This document shows positions 15,147 to 22,847 of a stretch of DNA of 22,847 nt, in pieces. Position numbers and translations under genes: made by a program. The notes below the pieces were generated by a model. The model was not told where the DNA came from. It saw only the letters and a program-made list of their open reading frames with translations, and searched no databases. Origin of the DNA: Acidobacteriaceae bacterium (GTDB lineage: Bacteria > Acidobacteriota > Terriglobia > Terriglobales > Acidobacteriaceae); NCBI GenBank assembly GCA_030039895.1, contig JASHUR010000141.1:1-22847 (forward strand), read 5' to 3'. Each line of letters starts with the position of its first letter. Positions within the stretch are counted from its first letter, which is position 1.

Positions 15147-15701
15147 ATGAGAAACGTAATCTACGCAATCAACATCACCCTCGATGGCTGCTGCGACCAC
15201 ACCAAACAATATGTTGATGAAGAATTACTTGCATACTGGACTGATCTCACGCGAGAGGCTGACCTGCAGATCTTTGGGCGTAAAACCTGGCAATTGATGG
15301 TTCCCTATTGGCCTGATGTCCTCAAGGACCCGTCCGCGTCAAAAGCAGATACCGAATTCGCCCGTGCATTTGACTCCACCGGCAAAATTGTCTTTTCGCG
15401 GTCATTAGAACGCGCTGAAGATAAAAACACGCGAATTGTTCGTGGGAACCTTCGCGACGAAGTACTTAAGTTGAAACAGCAGCCAGGCAAAAATATTTTG
15501 GCCGGCGGCGTCGATATTCCTTCACAACTTGTCGAGCTTGGTCTGGTGGATGAGTTTCGTTTTGTCATCGGGCCAGTCGTTGCAGGAGAAGGAAGACGTC
15601 TGTTCGACGGCGTAAACCTGCCGAAGAAACTGCAACTCAAACTTGCTGAGTCAAAAATTCTTAAATCAGGATGTGTTGCGCTCCGCTACTTCAAGCAGTA
15701 A
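15147..15701 (+). CDS. RibD C-terminal/dihydrofolate reductase-fold protein
   Basis: This 184-residue protein belongs to the DHFR-like RibD_C family. It shows the N-terminal strand and loop AINITLDGCCDH (7-18), IFGRKTWQLM (42-51), ILAGGVDIPSQLVELGLVDEF (from 117) with the glycine pair of the NADP site, and GPVVAGEGRRLF (142-153). Such stand-alone proteins are thought to reduce a pterin- or pyrimidine-like substrate with NADPH; the substrate is not predictable here. They often accompany YCII genes and ECF sigma factors. AAAGGGGAA precedes the ATG. It lies 68 nt after DGPF protein 2 and 65 nt before the next YCII gene, with no promoter seen between them. Confidence 0.9.
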   Translation: MRNVIYAINITLDGCCDHTKQYVDEELLAYWTDLTREADLQIFGRKTWQLMVPYWPDVLKDPSASKADTEFARAFDSTGKIVFSRSLERAEDKNTRIVRGNLRDEVLKLKQQPGKNILAGGVDIPSQLVELGLVDEFRFVIGPVVAGEGRRLFDGVNLPKKLQLKLAESKILKSGCVALRYFKQ

Positions 15702-15766
15702 CGGCAACACTTGCGACGGCCGTGCCGCCGGCCCCCACCAAAGACGAGAGGAAAAAGGAGAGAACC

Positions 15767-16168
15767 ATGAAATATCTCTGTTTGGGCTACTACGACAAGA
15801 GCAAATTCGACGCCTTGACTGAGGCTGAACGAAACGCAATGTTCGACGCATGCTTTGAGTACGACGACCATCTTCGCGCCCACGGGCACTCTTGGGGCGG
15901 AGAGGGTCTTCAGCCTTCTGAAACAGCCTTGACCCTGCATTGGAACAACGGCAAAGTCGTCACCACCGACGGTCCCTATGCGGAAACCAAGGAGCAGCTC
16001 GGCGGCTTTGGCATCCTTGAGGCGCGGGACATGAATCATGCCATTCAACTCATGTCGCAGCATCCGGCCCTGAAGTATGGAACGTTATGGGACATACGAC
16101 CGATTGGCGATATGAGTGAAATCAAAAAGGCAAGCGAGCAGCGACGGAGACAGAACACCGCACGCTGA
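15767..16168 (+). CDS. YCII-family protein 3
   Basis: The 133-residue YCII-domain protein carries DGPY at 68-71 followed by AETKEQLGGFGILEA, then MSQHPALKYGTLWDIRPI, typical of the family. It is more distant from the other two YCII proteins than they are from each other. The charged tail KKASEQRRRQNTAR looks added, and part of it recurs inverted at 13758-13786. The ATG has AAGGAG 6 nt upstream; a longer open frame back to 15671 overlaps the reductase gene and is not used. It is the last gene of the ECF42 block. Confidence 0.9.
   Translation: MKYLCLGYYDKSKFDALTEAERNAMFDACFEYDDHLRAHGHSWGGEGLQPSETALTLHWNNGKVVTTDGPYAETKEQLGGFGILEARDMNHAIQLMSQHPALKYGTLWDIRPIGDMSEIKKASEQRRRQNTAR
16127..16161 (+). 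repeat. Source copy of the inverted YCII-tail repeat
   Basis: The coding sequence of the KASEQRRRQNTA tail is repeated in inverted orientation at 13758-13786, with 6 bases (16143-16148) absent in the other copy. Confidence 0.6.
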
Positions 16169-16784
16169 ACACGGCCTGACAGAAAGAGGATCGGCTTCGA
16201 GCCTATCTAGCTTGGTGGCAATCACACCTGTCAGCTGGAGGCGCTGATCTTCTCGCTTTAGTTCGAAACGTGAGTGAATAAGTACAAAGAGTCGAGGAGA
16301 GAACGAAGATTTCAAATGTTCGTGCCGCAAGATATGGTTTTTTCTGGCCAGTTTCTGCGCCGGGATCGAGCAAAGTTCTAGTGATCCAATCGGTAGGCGC
16401 GAGCCCGAGATTTTCAGCGGCTCCATCATAGTACGACCTTCTGCTCCATACACGGACAAGAGGGGAACTTCAAGATGAGTATCGAGAAGACGACTAATAA
16501 GAAGTGATCGATTGGGTGAGGGGATGCACGTTTGTGAGAGTAAGCCTGAGAAATCGCAGATCACTGGTGTGCATCGGATGCTTTGGCTTTGAAAGCTTCA
16601 GGTAGGGTTCCTGAGAAACGAATGTCCGACCGCCGGGTTGCTGGCAGGCACAGGCTTTCCTGCGATTCCATCCGGGATGTCCCGAAGCAGAGTGCAATCG
16701 CCGGGCCGCGCCCGAGACGCCGGGCCGAGCTATGACGCGATGCAGGCGAGATTGATGGACCGAGATTTTCAAACAGGATTGCAG
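16169..16784. other. Intergenic region without a convincing gene
   Basis: About 600 bases separate the ECF42 block from the kinase promoter. A minus-strand frame (16564-16085) is open but has no ribosome site, no recognisable product and runs into the YCII gene. A GC-rich patch near 16700-16730 repeats GCCGGGCCG twice and can fold (CGGGC-CGC-GCCCG). I see no RNA gene. Confidence 0.55.
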
Positions 16785-16807
16785 GACGAGGACCCGCATT
16801 CCTCGTC
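16785..16807. promoter_or_regulatory. Inverted repeat GACGAGG-9 nt-CCTCGTC abutting the kinase -10 box
   Basis: This perfect 7-bp inverted repeat ends at the base before TATAAT (16808), so it covers the place of the -35 element, which itself has no consensus. It suits an operator for a repressor or an activator replacing the -35 box. The second kinase gene at 20023 lacks an equivalent. Confidence 0.5.
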
Positions 16808-16813
16808 TATAAT
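16808..16813 (+). promoter_or_regulatory. -10 box TATAAT of kinase gene, near-leaderless start
   Basis: A consensus TATAAT is followed by 12 bases (containing CTGCTCACTC) and then the ATG. Transcription would begin about 5 bases before the start codon. The same arrangement precedes the kinase at 20023. Confidence 0.65.
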
Positions 16814-16825
16814 TCTGCTCACTCG

Positions 16826-19414
16826 ATGAGCATACCGGCTGGCTCGCGTCTAGGTCCGTACGAAATCTCCGCGCTTATTGGCGCCGGAGGGATGGGCGAG
16901 GTTTATAAGGCCCACGACACGCGTCTGAATCGCGACGTCGCGATCAAAGTACTGCCCGCGTCGTTTGCAGCGGACCAGGAACGGCTGCGCCGGTTTGAGC
17001 AGGAGGCGCAGGCGGTTGCCGCGCTCAGCCACCCGAATATTCTTGCCGTCCACGATATGGGCGAGCATGAGGGCGCGCCTTATATCGTCACGGAGCTTCT
17101 TGAAGGGGAAAGCCTGCGCGAACTGCTGGCGCGCGGTGTTCCCTCGCATCGCAGGGCGATCCAATACGCCATTCAGATTGCCCATGGCCTGGCCGCGGCG
17201 CACAGCAAGGACATCGCGCACCGGGACCTGAAGCCGGACAACATTTTTATTACCCGTGACGGGCAGGCGAAGATCCTTGATTTCGGCCTGGCCAAGCCGG
17301 TCGCGAGCGCGCTGAACCGGCAAGCATCGCCGACAGACGCGACGATTCCTGTGCCGGGGCCATCGACCGATGCAGGGACGGTGATGGGGACGGCCGGATA
17401 TATGTCTCCCGAGCAGGTGCGCGGGGCTGCGGTGGATTGCCGGACGGACATCTTCAGCTTTGGCGCGGTGCTTTACGAAATGCTCACCGGGCAGCGCGCG
17501 TTCAAACGCGACACGGCAGCGGAGACGATGACGGCGATTCTTAATGAAGAGCCGCCGGAGACTGCCGCAACAGGACGCCAACTGCCGCCGGCACTGGACC
17601 GCATTGTCCGGCATTGCCTGGAGAAGTCCCCCGATCACCGCTTCCAGTCGGCGCGCGATCTTGCGTTTGACCTTGAGTCGGCGTCGGATTTGACGCCGTC
17701 ATCTGGACAGCCTGCCGCGAAGGGGGCATCGGGCCGCACATGGTGGTATTACGCAGCCGCAGCGGTGGTGCTGGTGCTGGCTACTGCGCTCATCACATGG
17801 AGGATCTTCGCCTCGCGTCCCTCCGTCAACTTGCGCTTCCATCAGGTGACCTATCGTCGCGGAACCATCACTGACGCGCGCTTTTCTCCCGATGGACAGA
17901 CGATCTACTATACGGCTGCGTGGGAAGGCTCGAAGCCTGAAATTTACAGCGTGCCTGCGAACGGGAATGGCGGCCGCTCTCTGGGTGTTGCAGATGCGCG
18001 GCTCCTGGCTGTCTCCAAACAGGGCGAGATTGCCATTGCGCTTGCGCCCAACGAGGTGTTCCCGCTGCTCGATCCAGGCACTCTTGCCCGCATCGCCAAT
18101 GGGACGAGCGCACCCAGACCGGAAATCGAGAATGTTGAGGCCGCCGACTACAACCCCAAAGATTCCTCGCTGGCCATTGTGCGCTACCTGCCGGACAAGA
18201 TTTCCTGCCAGGTCGAATACCCGATCGGCAAGGTGATCTATCGCGCCGGAGATATCGACTTCCTCCGTTTTTCACCGGACGGACGATACCTGGCCTTTGT
18301 CACCCATGATGGCCCCTACGACGACCGCGGCAATACTGTCATTCTGCGCAGCAACGGAGATAAGGTTGCTGTGAGTCCGCTCTATGAAAGCTTGCAGGGT
18401 CTTGCCTGGACTCCCTCAGGAAATGAGGTATGGTTCTCCTCTCCGCTCGAATCGGGCGCGATTCATGCTCTGTCGCTCTCCGGAAAGAGCCGGGAGGTTC
18501 TTTCTGTCTCCGGACGCCTCTTCCTGCGCGATATAGCCGCCGACGGAGAGCTTCTTGCCGAACAGGGCACACTCCACGTTGGAAGCGTTGTCTACAGCGA
18601 CAATGGGGCAACAGAGCGGGACCTGTCCTGGCTCGGCTTCGGCTACTCACGCGCCATCAGCGACGACGGCAAGATGATCCTCTTTGAAGAAGAAGGGGCC
18701 GAGACCCCGAATTACACGGTCTATGTCCGCAACGTCGACGGCGCGCCCGCCATTCCCCTGGGCAAAGGCTATGGTGCTGCACTCTCGCATGACAAGCAAT
18801 GGGTGCTGTCCGTAAGAACTGACAATCAACTCTGGCTGCTGCCGGTTGGTCCGGGTGAGCCGCGGCGCGTTTCCATGCTCGATACCGGCGGCATGGTTCT
18901 CGCCGGCTTCCTGCCCGGCGACAAGACGATCTATTATGCGGCGCTGGACCCCGAACATTCTCCACGCACATGGCTTCAAGACCTCAGCGGCGGCGCTCCC
19001 CGCGCCATCACGCCAAAGAACATCCTCGGTTTCGCGGTTTCACCGGATGGCAAATGGATGCTGGCTGTACCTATGTCCAGTTCAGTCCAATGGCCTACGC
19101 TTCTGGTGCCGATGAACGGCGGAAAGCCGGTTCCGATTGCGGGCTTAAAACCGGATGACCGTCCTGTGGGATGGACGAGCGACAACCGGCTTTATGTGGT
19201 GCAAGTCGCAAAACCAGGTGCGTCAACGGTTGCCGTTGAAAAGCTCGACCCTCGCACCGGCGCTCACACCGCCTGGCGCGACCTTCCCATACCCCCACTT
19301 GCAGGCGTCCATGTTAACTGGGCGTACCTGTTCATCACTCCCGACGGATCAAGCTACCTGTATGGATACGGCCTTCACCTTTCCGATCTCTACACAATTT
19401 CGGGGCCTCGCTGA
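16826..19414 (+). CDS. Membrane Ser/Thr protein kinase with C-terminal PD40/WD40-like propeller
   Basis: The 862-residue protein has a kinase domain at about 10-285: glycine loop GAGGMG (19-24), Lys41 in VAIKVLP, HRDLKPDN with Asp134, DFG 152-154, and GTAGYMSPEQVRG with SPE at 194-196. All catalytic residues are present. A single membrane helix lies near 306-327. The C-terminal two thirds form a PD40/TolB-like propeller (ARFSPDGQTIYYTA, LRFSPDGRYLAFVTHDG, AVSPDGKWMLAVP) ending in LSDLYTISGPR. This places a cytoplasmic kinase behind an extracytoplasmic sensor domain. No ribosome site precedes the ATG, in keeping with the near-leaderless promoter. Its closest relative is the gene at 20023, colinear over the whole length. 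Confidence 0.95.
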   Translation: MSIPAGSRLGPYEISALIGAGGMGEVYKAHDTRLNRDVAIKVLPASFAADQERLRRFEQEAQAVAALSHPNILAVHDMGEHEGAPYIVTELLEGESLRELLARGVPSHRRAIQYAIQIAHGLAAAHSKDIAHRDLKPDNIFITRDGQAKILDFGLAKPVASALNRQASPTDATIPVPGPSTDAGTVMGTAGYMSPEQVRGAAVDCRTDIFSFGAVLYEMLTGQRAFKRDTAAETMTAILNEEPPETAATGRQLPPALDRIVRHCLEKSPDHRFQSARDLAFDLESASDLTPSSGQPAAKGASGRTWWYYAAAAVVLVLATALITWRIFASRPSVNLRFHQVTYRRGTITDARFSPDGQTIYYTAAWEGSKPEIYSVPANGNGGRSLGVADARLLAVSKQGEIAIALAPNEVFPLLDPGTLARIANGTSAPRPEIENVEAADYNPKDSSLAIVRYLPDKISCQVEYPIGKVIYRAGDIDFLRFSPDGRYLAFVTHDGPYDDRGNTVILRSNGDKVAVSPLYESLQGLAWTPSGNEVWFSSPLESGAIHALSLSGKSREVLSVSGRLFLRDIAADGELLAEQGTLHVGSVVYSDNGATERDLSWLGFGYSRAISDDGKMILFEEEGAETPNYTVYVRNVDGAPAIPLGKGYGAALSHDKQWVLSVRTDNQLWLLPVGPGEPRRVSMLDTGGMVLAGFLPGDKTIYYAALDPEHSPRTWLQDLSGGAPRAITPKNILGFAVSPDGKWMLAVPMSSSVQWPTLLVPMNGGKPVPIAGLKPDDRPVGWTSDNRLYVVQVAKPGASTVAVEKLDPRTGAHTAWRDLPIPPLAGVHVNWAYLFITPDGSSYLYGYGLHLSDLYTISGPR

Positions 19415-19435
19415 GACCTGGCGCTAATCGAATTT

Positions 19436-19879
19436 TCAGGGCTGGGCCAATTCCAGGCCTTCGTGGGCGATTTCGAGGGTCTCGATTGCGACCTCGCTGG
19501 ACTGGGCAATCAGGATGGGGCCGGTCCATTTGCAGGGCCAGGCATTGGACAGCTTGCAGACCCAGACGGGGTTGTCAGCCTGGTCGAGCAGAGTGATTAC
19601 GACGCTCGCACGCTGGATATTCCCGTTCAGCGCGCTTTGCAGCCAGTTCCACAGGGACTGGTCCGAGGTGATGCCGCGCTTCAAGACGACATTCGAATAT
19701 TTATTGAGGCCCGGCAGTTTGCGGACAGCGTTCTGCTTTTCGTCGCCATTGCGGTAGTCAGCGATCTCAATCTCGGCTTCGAGGCCGCTGACCTCGCTGA
19801 AGGAAGTGGCTGTGATGCCGTTGATTGCAACGCGGAAGTTCCCTGCAAGGAATGGGTCAGTACGCTGGGCTGTGGGCAT
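19436..19879 (-). CDS. Phage/contractile-injection tail-tube protein (T4 gp19-like family)
   Basis: The 147-residue protein matches the tail-tube family of contractile phages and extracellular injection systems (gp19/Afp1 type): the start DPFLAGNFRVAINGITATSF, the EVSGLEAEIE block, the LPGLNKYSNVVLKRGIT core, SLWNWLQ, and the end EVAIETLEIAHEGLEL. Such proteins assemble into hexameric rings that make the inner tube. The ATG has GGAGG (19890-19894 on the plus coordinates) 10 nt upstream. No sheath, baseplate, spike or ATPase gene lies nearby; the neighbours on both sides are kinase genes. It is therefore either an orphan part used by a system elsewhere in the genome, or a tube protein with its own role. 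The stop converges on the upstream kinase stop with a 21-nt gap. Confidence 0.88.
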   Translation of the reverse strand: MPTAQRTDPFLAGNFRVAINGITATSFSEVSGLEAEIEIADYRNGDEKQNAVRKLPGLNKYSNVVLKRGITSDQSLWNWLQSALNGNIQRASVVITLLDQADNPVWVCKLSNAWPCKWTGPILIAQSSEVAIETLEIAHEGLELAQP

Positions 19880-19930
19880 AAATTATCCGCCTCCATCACG
19901 ACGCCGGGGTTGCCGGGCGCTTCCATATAG

Positions 19931-19945
19931 TGCGCCCGAGGCGCA
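19931..19945. promoter_or_regulatory. Inverted repeat TGCGCC-CGA-GGCGCA between divergent genes
   Basis: A perfect 6-bp stem with 3-nt loop lies in the 143-bp spacer between the tail-tube gene and the next kinase. On the plus strand it is followed by TTTT and could act as a weak terminator. On the minus strand it lies just upstream of TATATG (complement of 19924-19929), a possible -10 of the tail-tube gene, so it could instead be an operator. Confidence 0.4.
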
Positions 19946-20004
19946 TTTTGCATCACTTGCAGATGCAGGTTTGCGGCTGAAGGATGAATCCCGGCAAGTC
20001 CAGC

Positions 20005-20010
20005 TATAAT
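20005..20010 (+). promoter_or_regulatory. -10 box TATAAT of second kinase gene, near-leaderless start
   Basis: TATAAT, 12 bases containing TTGCTCACTC, then ATG at 20023. Layout and the GCTCACTC word match the promoter at 16808, while the sequence upstream does not. Confidence 0.65.
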
Positions 20011-20022
20011 TTTGCTCACTCC

Positions 20023-22599
20023 ATGGCACTCGCTCCCGGCTCACGTCTCGGACCTTACGAAATCACGGCGTTCATCGGCGCCGGAGGCATGGGCGAGGTC
20101 TATAAGGCGCGCGACACGCGGCTGGGGCGGGATGTGGCGGTCAAGGTATTGCCCGCGTCTTTTGCAGTGGATGCCGGCCGGCTGCGCCGCTTTGAAACTG
20201 AAGCGCAGGCGGTTGCAGCGCTCAGCCATCCGAATATCCTTGCGATTTTTGACATCGGAACGCATGAGGGCGCGCCGTATCTGGTCTCAGAGCTGCTGGA
20301 GGGTGAGAGCCTGCGGGAGCTGCTGGCGCGCGGCACTCCGTCGCACCGTAAGGCGATCAACTATGCAATCCAGATTGCGCATGGACTGGCTGCCGCGCAC
20401 AGCAAGAACATTGCGCACAGAGACCTGAAACCGGACAACATCTTTATTACTTCGACGGGGCAGGTGAAGATCCTCGACTTCGGGCTGGCGAAGTCGGTCG
20501 GGCCATCGGCGGCGTTTGCTTCGCCGCTCGATCCAACCATTACCGCGCCCGGCCCCGCGACGGATGTAGGCACGGTGGTGGGGACGGCTGGATATATGTC
20601 TCCCGAGCAGGTGCGCGGGCAGACGGTGGATGGCCGGTCGGACATCTTCAGCTTTGGTGCGGTGCTATATGAGCTGCTCACCGGCCAGCGCGCCTTTAAG
20701 CGCGACACGGCTGCGGAGACGATGACCGCGATCCTGAATGAAGAGCCGCCGGAGACGTTTGGCTCTGGGCGGCAGATGCCTCCTGATCTCGATCGTATTG
20801 TCCGGCATTGCCTTGAGAAATCGCCCGACCAGCGGTTCCAGTCGGCGCGCGACCTTGCCTTTGCGCTGGATTCGGTGACGAACAACACGGCATCCGGGAC
20901 GTTGCCGGTTCAGAAGGCCGCCATCGATCCTCGCTGGAAACTGGGCGCTGCGCTTGCGGTGCTGGTTCTGGTGGCGGGAGCTGCAGGATGGTTCCTGAGA
21001 CCGCACCGGCACATTACAGGCATGCAGTTCCATCGGCTCACGTTCCGGCGCGGGACGATTACCGACGCGCGGTTTATGCCTGACGGCCAGAACATTCTGT
21101 ACACCGCGGCGTGGGACCAGGGGAATCCGGAGATCTATACCGTTCCAGTGGGCGGAACTTCCGGGCATCCTTTCGGGATCAGCAATGCGCGATTGCTGGC
21201 GATTTCAAAGGACGGCGAAGTTGCGGTAGCGCTTGCGCCGAAGCCGCTGCCTTTCAGCTATCTCACTGTGGGAACGCTGGCGCGCAGCAGCGCCGGAAGC
21301 GCTCCAAAGCCAGAAGTCGAAAATGTAGTGACGGCAGATTACAGTCCGGATGATTCTTCGCTGGCGATTGTGCGCTATCTGCCGGACAAGGCGCTCTGCC
21401 AGGTCGAGTACCCAGTCGGGCATGTGCTTTACAGCAGCCCGGCGATCGATGACCTCCGCTTCTCGCCGAACGGGGAGTATCTGGCCTTTATTGCGCATGG
21501 CGATCCTACCGACGATCGAGGCCAGATCGTCATTCTGCACTCCAATGGGCAGAAGGTTGCCACGAGTTCTGTCTACACCAGCGCGGAGGGTCTGGCATGG
21601 ACGCCTATGGGGGATGCGGTATGGTTCAGTTCTCCGCTTGAGTCGGGCACGATCTACAGCTTTTCGCTGTCGGGCAAGCGCGGCGAGGTCCTCTCCGTGC
21701 CGGGACGGCTTTTTCTTCGGGACATCTCCGCGAGTGGAATGGTACTTGCCGAGCAAGGGATCATACGGCATGGGATTATCGGCTCGGATGGGACGACGCA
21801 GCGCGACCTCTCGTGGATGGACTACGGCGAGCTGCGCGACCTGAGCGACGACGGCAAGATGATCCTGTTTGAAGAGGAAGGGCGGAGCTCGAAGAACTAT
21901 ACGATCTATGTGCGGGGCACGGACGGTTCGCCGGCCATCGCCATCGGTCAAGGGTACGGGCTGGGGCTTTCTCCGGACAAGCAGTGGGCGCTTTCGCAGA
22001 AGATTACCGAACCGGCGGACCAGATCTGGCTGTTGCCCATCGGCCCGGGCGAGCCGCGAAGGATTTCGCCGGCGAACCTGATCGCAACTTATATTGACGG
22101 CGGTTTTCTGCCGGACGGCAAGAGCGTTTACTACGTGGCTAAAGAGGCAGGACATGCTCCGCGCACATGGCTGCAGAACCTGAGCGGCGGCGCGCCGAAG
22201 CCGATTACGCCGGAAGGGACTGTCGGCTGGGGTGCGTCCCCCAACGGCAAGTGGATGCTGGCTGGGTCCTCAGACAATTACGTTGCGAACCTTCTGATGC
22301 CAATGGACGGCGGCGCACCGGTGCCGATTCATGGGCTGCACCCCGATCAGAACGCTCTGGGGTGGACCAGCGACAACCTTCTCTATGTGATGAATAATCC
22401 AGCGCCCGGCGCCATGTCCGCCCATGTGGAAGTGCTCAACCCGGCTACAGGCGCACAAACAAAGTGGAAGGACATACCACTGCCGCCCATCGGCGGGCTG
22501 CAGACGGAGAACCTGATCATTACGCCCGATGGCAAGGCCTATGCGTACCACTATCACCTAAGCCTTTCGGACCTGTACACCATCTCCGGCGGGCGGTAG
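20023..22599 (+). CDS. Membrane Ser/Thr protein kinase with C-terminal PD40/WD40-like propeller (paralogue)
   Basis: The 858-residue protein is a paralogue of the product of 16826, similar over its full length. The kinase domain has GAGGMG (19-24), Lys41, HRDLKPDN with Asp134, DFG 152-154 and SPE 193-195. A membrane helix lies near 307-327 (LGAALAVLVLVAGAAGWFL). The propeller follows with blades such as LRFSPNGEYLAFIAHGD and ends in LSDLYTISGGR. The two differ most in the linker before the helix and in the early propeller. The frame is open back to 19984, but the ATG at 20023 aligns with the paralogue's start and fits the TATAAT-12-ATG arrangement. Divergent sensor blades with a conserved kinase suggest different ligands feeding related outputs. 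Confidence 0.95.
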   Translation: MALAPGSRLGPYEITAFIGAGGMGEVYKARDTRLGRDVAVKVLPASFAVDAGRLRRFETEAQAVAALSHPNILAIFDIGTHEGAPYLVSELLEGESLRELLARGTPSHRKAINYAIQIAHGLAAAHSKNIAHRDLKPDNIFITSTGQVKILDFGLAKSVGPSAAFASPLDPTITAPGPATDVGTVVGTAGYMSPEQVRGQTVDGRSDIFSFGAVLYELLTGQRAFKRDTAAETMTAILNEEPPETFGSGRQMPPDLDRIVRHCLEKSPDQRFQSARDLAFALDSVTNNTASGTLPVQKAAIDPRWKLGAALAVLVLVAGAAGWFLRPHRHITGMQFHRLTFRRGTITDARFMPDGQNILYTAAWDQGNPEIYTVPVGGTSGHPFGISNARLLAISKDGEVAVALAPKPLPFSYLTVGTLARSSAGSAPKPEVENVVTADYSPDDSSLAIVRYLPDKALCQVEYPVGHVLYSSPAIDDLRFSPNGEYLAFIAHGDPTDDRGQIVILHSNGQKVATSSVYTSAEGLAWTPMGDAVWFSSPLESGTIYSFSLSGKRGEVLSVPGRLFLRDISASGMVLAEQGIIRHGIIGSDGTTQRDLSWMDYGELRDLSDDGKMILFEEEGRSSKNYTIYVRGTDGSPAIAIGQGYGLGLSPDKQWALSQKITEPADQIWLLPIGPGEPRRISPANLIATYIDGGFLPDGKSVYYVAKEAGHAPRTWLQNLSGGAPKPITPEGTVGWGASPNGKWMLAGSSDNYVANLLMPMDGGAPVPIHGLHPDQNALGWTSDNLLYVMNNPAPGAMSAHVEVLNPATGAQTKWKDIPLPPIGGLQTENLIITPDGKAYAYHYHLSLSDLYTISGGR

Positions 22600-22652
22600 A
22601 GGGTGGTCCTCGATACGACGGCGTGACTTTGCCTCAGCCATTTAACCTCGAA

Positions 22653-22686
22653 GCGAATTTATGTAACCAATAAGGTTACAATTCGC
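22653..22686. promoter_or_regulatory. 34-bp imperfect palindrome with TGTAACC-N5-GGTTACA core
   Basis: The core TGTAACC-AATAA-GGTTACA is a perfect 7+5+7 repeat and the outer arms are GCGAATT and ATTCGC. It lies between the convergent kinase and LysR genes, so it may be a bidirectional transcript end. It has no T-run, and the core also looks like a TetR/MarR-type operator. Confidence 0.45.
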
Positions 22687-22748
22687 AAGATAGTTTCAGG
22701 GAACTACACACATCTGGAGAGATCATCCAGCCTGGTGTGAGGAGTGGC

Positions 22749-22847
22749 TCAGGCTGGTTCGTTGATGGTGGTTTCAAACCACTTCACAAATGCGCGAGCC
22801 TTGGTGCTGGTGAGCTTGCCGGAGGGATAGATGACCCATAGTTCCAT
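22749..22847 (-). CDS. LysR-type transcriptional regulator, C-terminal end (5' partial)
   Basis: The last 32 codons of a minus-strand gene run in from the right edge: ELWVIYPSGKLTSTKARAFVKWFE and then a TGA at 22751-22749. The pattern LWV-x-YPS...L-x-x-K-x-RAFV-x-(W/F)-x is the standard end of the LysR substrate-binding domain. The start, DNA-binding domain and target genes lie outside the window. Confidence 0.72.
   Translation of the reverse strand: MELWVIYPSGKLTSTKARAFVKWFETTINEPA

Noticed and set aside
16085..16564. A 159-codon minus-strand frame after the ECF42 block
   Set aside because: It runs antisense into the YCII gene, has no ribosome site, and its product is not recognisable.
1..22847. 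CRISPR arrays, tRNA or rRNA genes, complete insertion sequences
   Set aside because: Looked for in the non-coding stretches; no regular spacer-repeat array, tRNA-like cloverleaf or transposase was seen.

Overview
The window looks like chromosomal DNA of an acidobacterium (Terriglobia type). This is inferred from GC-rich coding DNA, GTG/TTG starts and three large Ser/Thr kinases that carry a WD40-like (PD40/TolB-type) propeller after a single membrane helix, a protein class greatly expanded in that phylum. No phylogenetic marker gene is present, so the assignment rests on gene style only.

Layout. (1) 1-2915: 3' part of a membrane Ser/Thr kinase with a C-terminal propeller, followed by about 900 bp without a convincing gene, which holds a possible relic of another propeller gene and a relatively AT-rich stretch. 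(2) 11221-3820, minus strand: a tight six-gene operon hyfC-hyfE-hyfF-hyfG-hyfI-hyfB. It encodes a membrane complex of the hydrogenase-4/complex I superfamily. The large subunit lacks the cysteines that bind the NiFe centre at both expected places, so this is an energy-converting-hydrogenase-related (Ehr) complex and not a hydrogenase. (3) 11222-11943: divergent intergenic region rich in inverted repeats. (4) 11944-16168, plus strand: an ECF42-type sigma factor with its C-terminal TPR extension, then two paralogous DGPF/YCII proteins, a secreted protein of unknown function, a RibD/DHFR-fold reductase and a third YCII protein. Each of the two DGPF paralogues is preceded by the same promoter, TGTCGA-N16-CGACTAT, the type expected for ECF42. 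The genes look like a small self-contained regulon. (5) 16826-22599: two paralogous Ser/Thr kinase-propeller proteins on the plus strand, both apparently translated from nearly leaderless transcripts (TATAAT, 12 nt, ATG). An orphan phage/contractile-injection tail-tube protein lies between them on the minus strand. (6) 22749-22847, minus strand: the C-terminal end of a LysR-type regulator that runs out of the window.

How the parts may work together. The Ehr operon encodes a complete quinone-less complex I-like module: an FeS plus pseudo-hydrogenase arm on a proton/sodium-pumping membrane arm. Its electron donor and acceptor cannot be read from the sequence. The ECF42 block is a sigma factor with its target operons. 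The kinases are probably envelope sensors. No link between these blocks is shown by the sequence beyond proximity.
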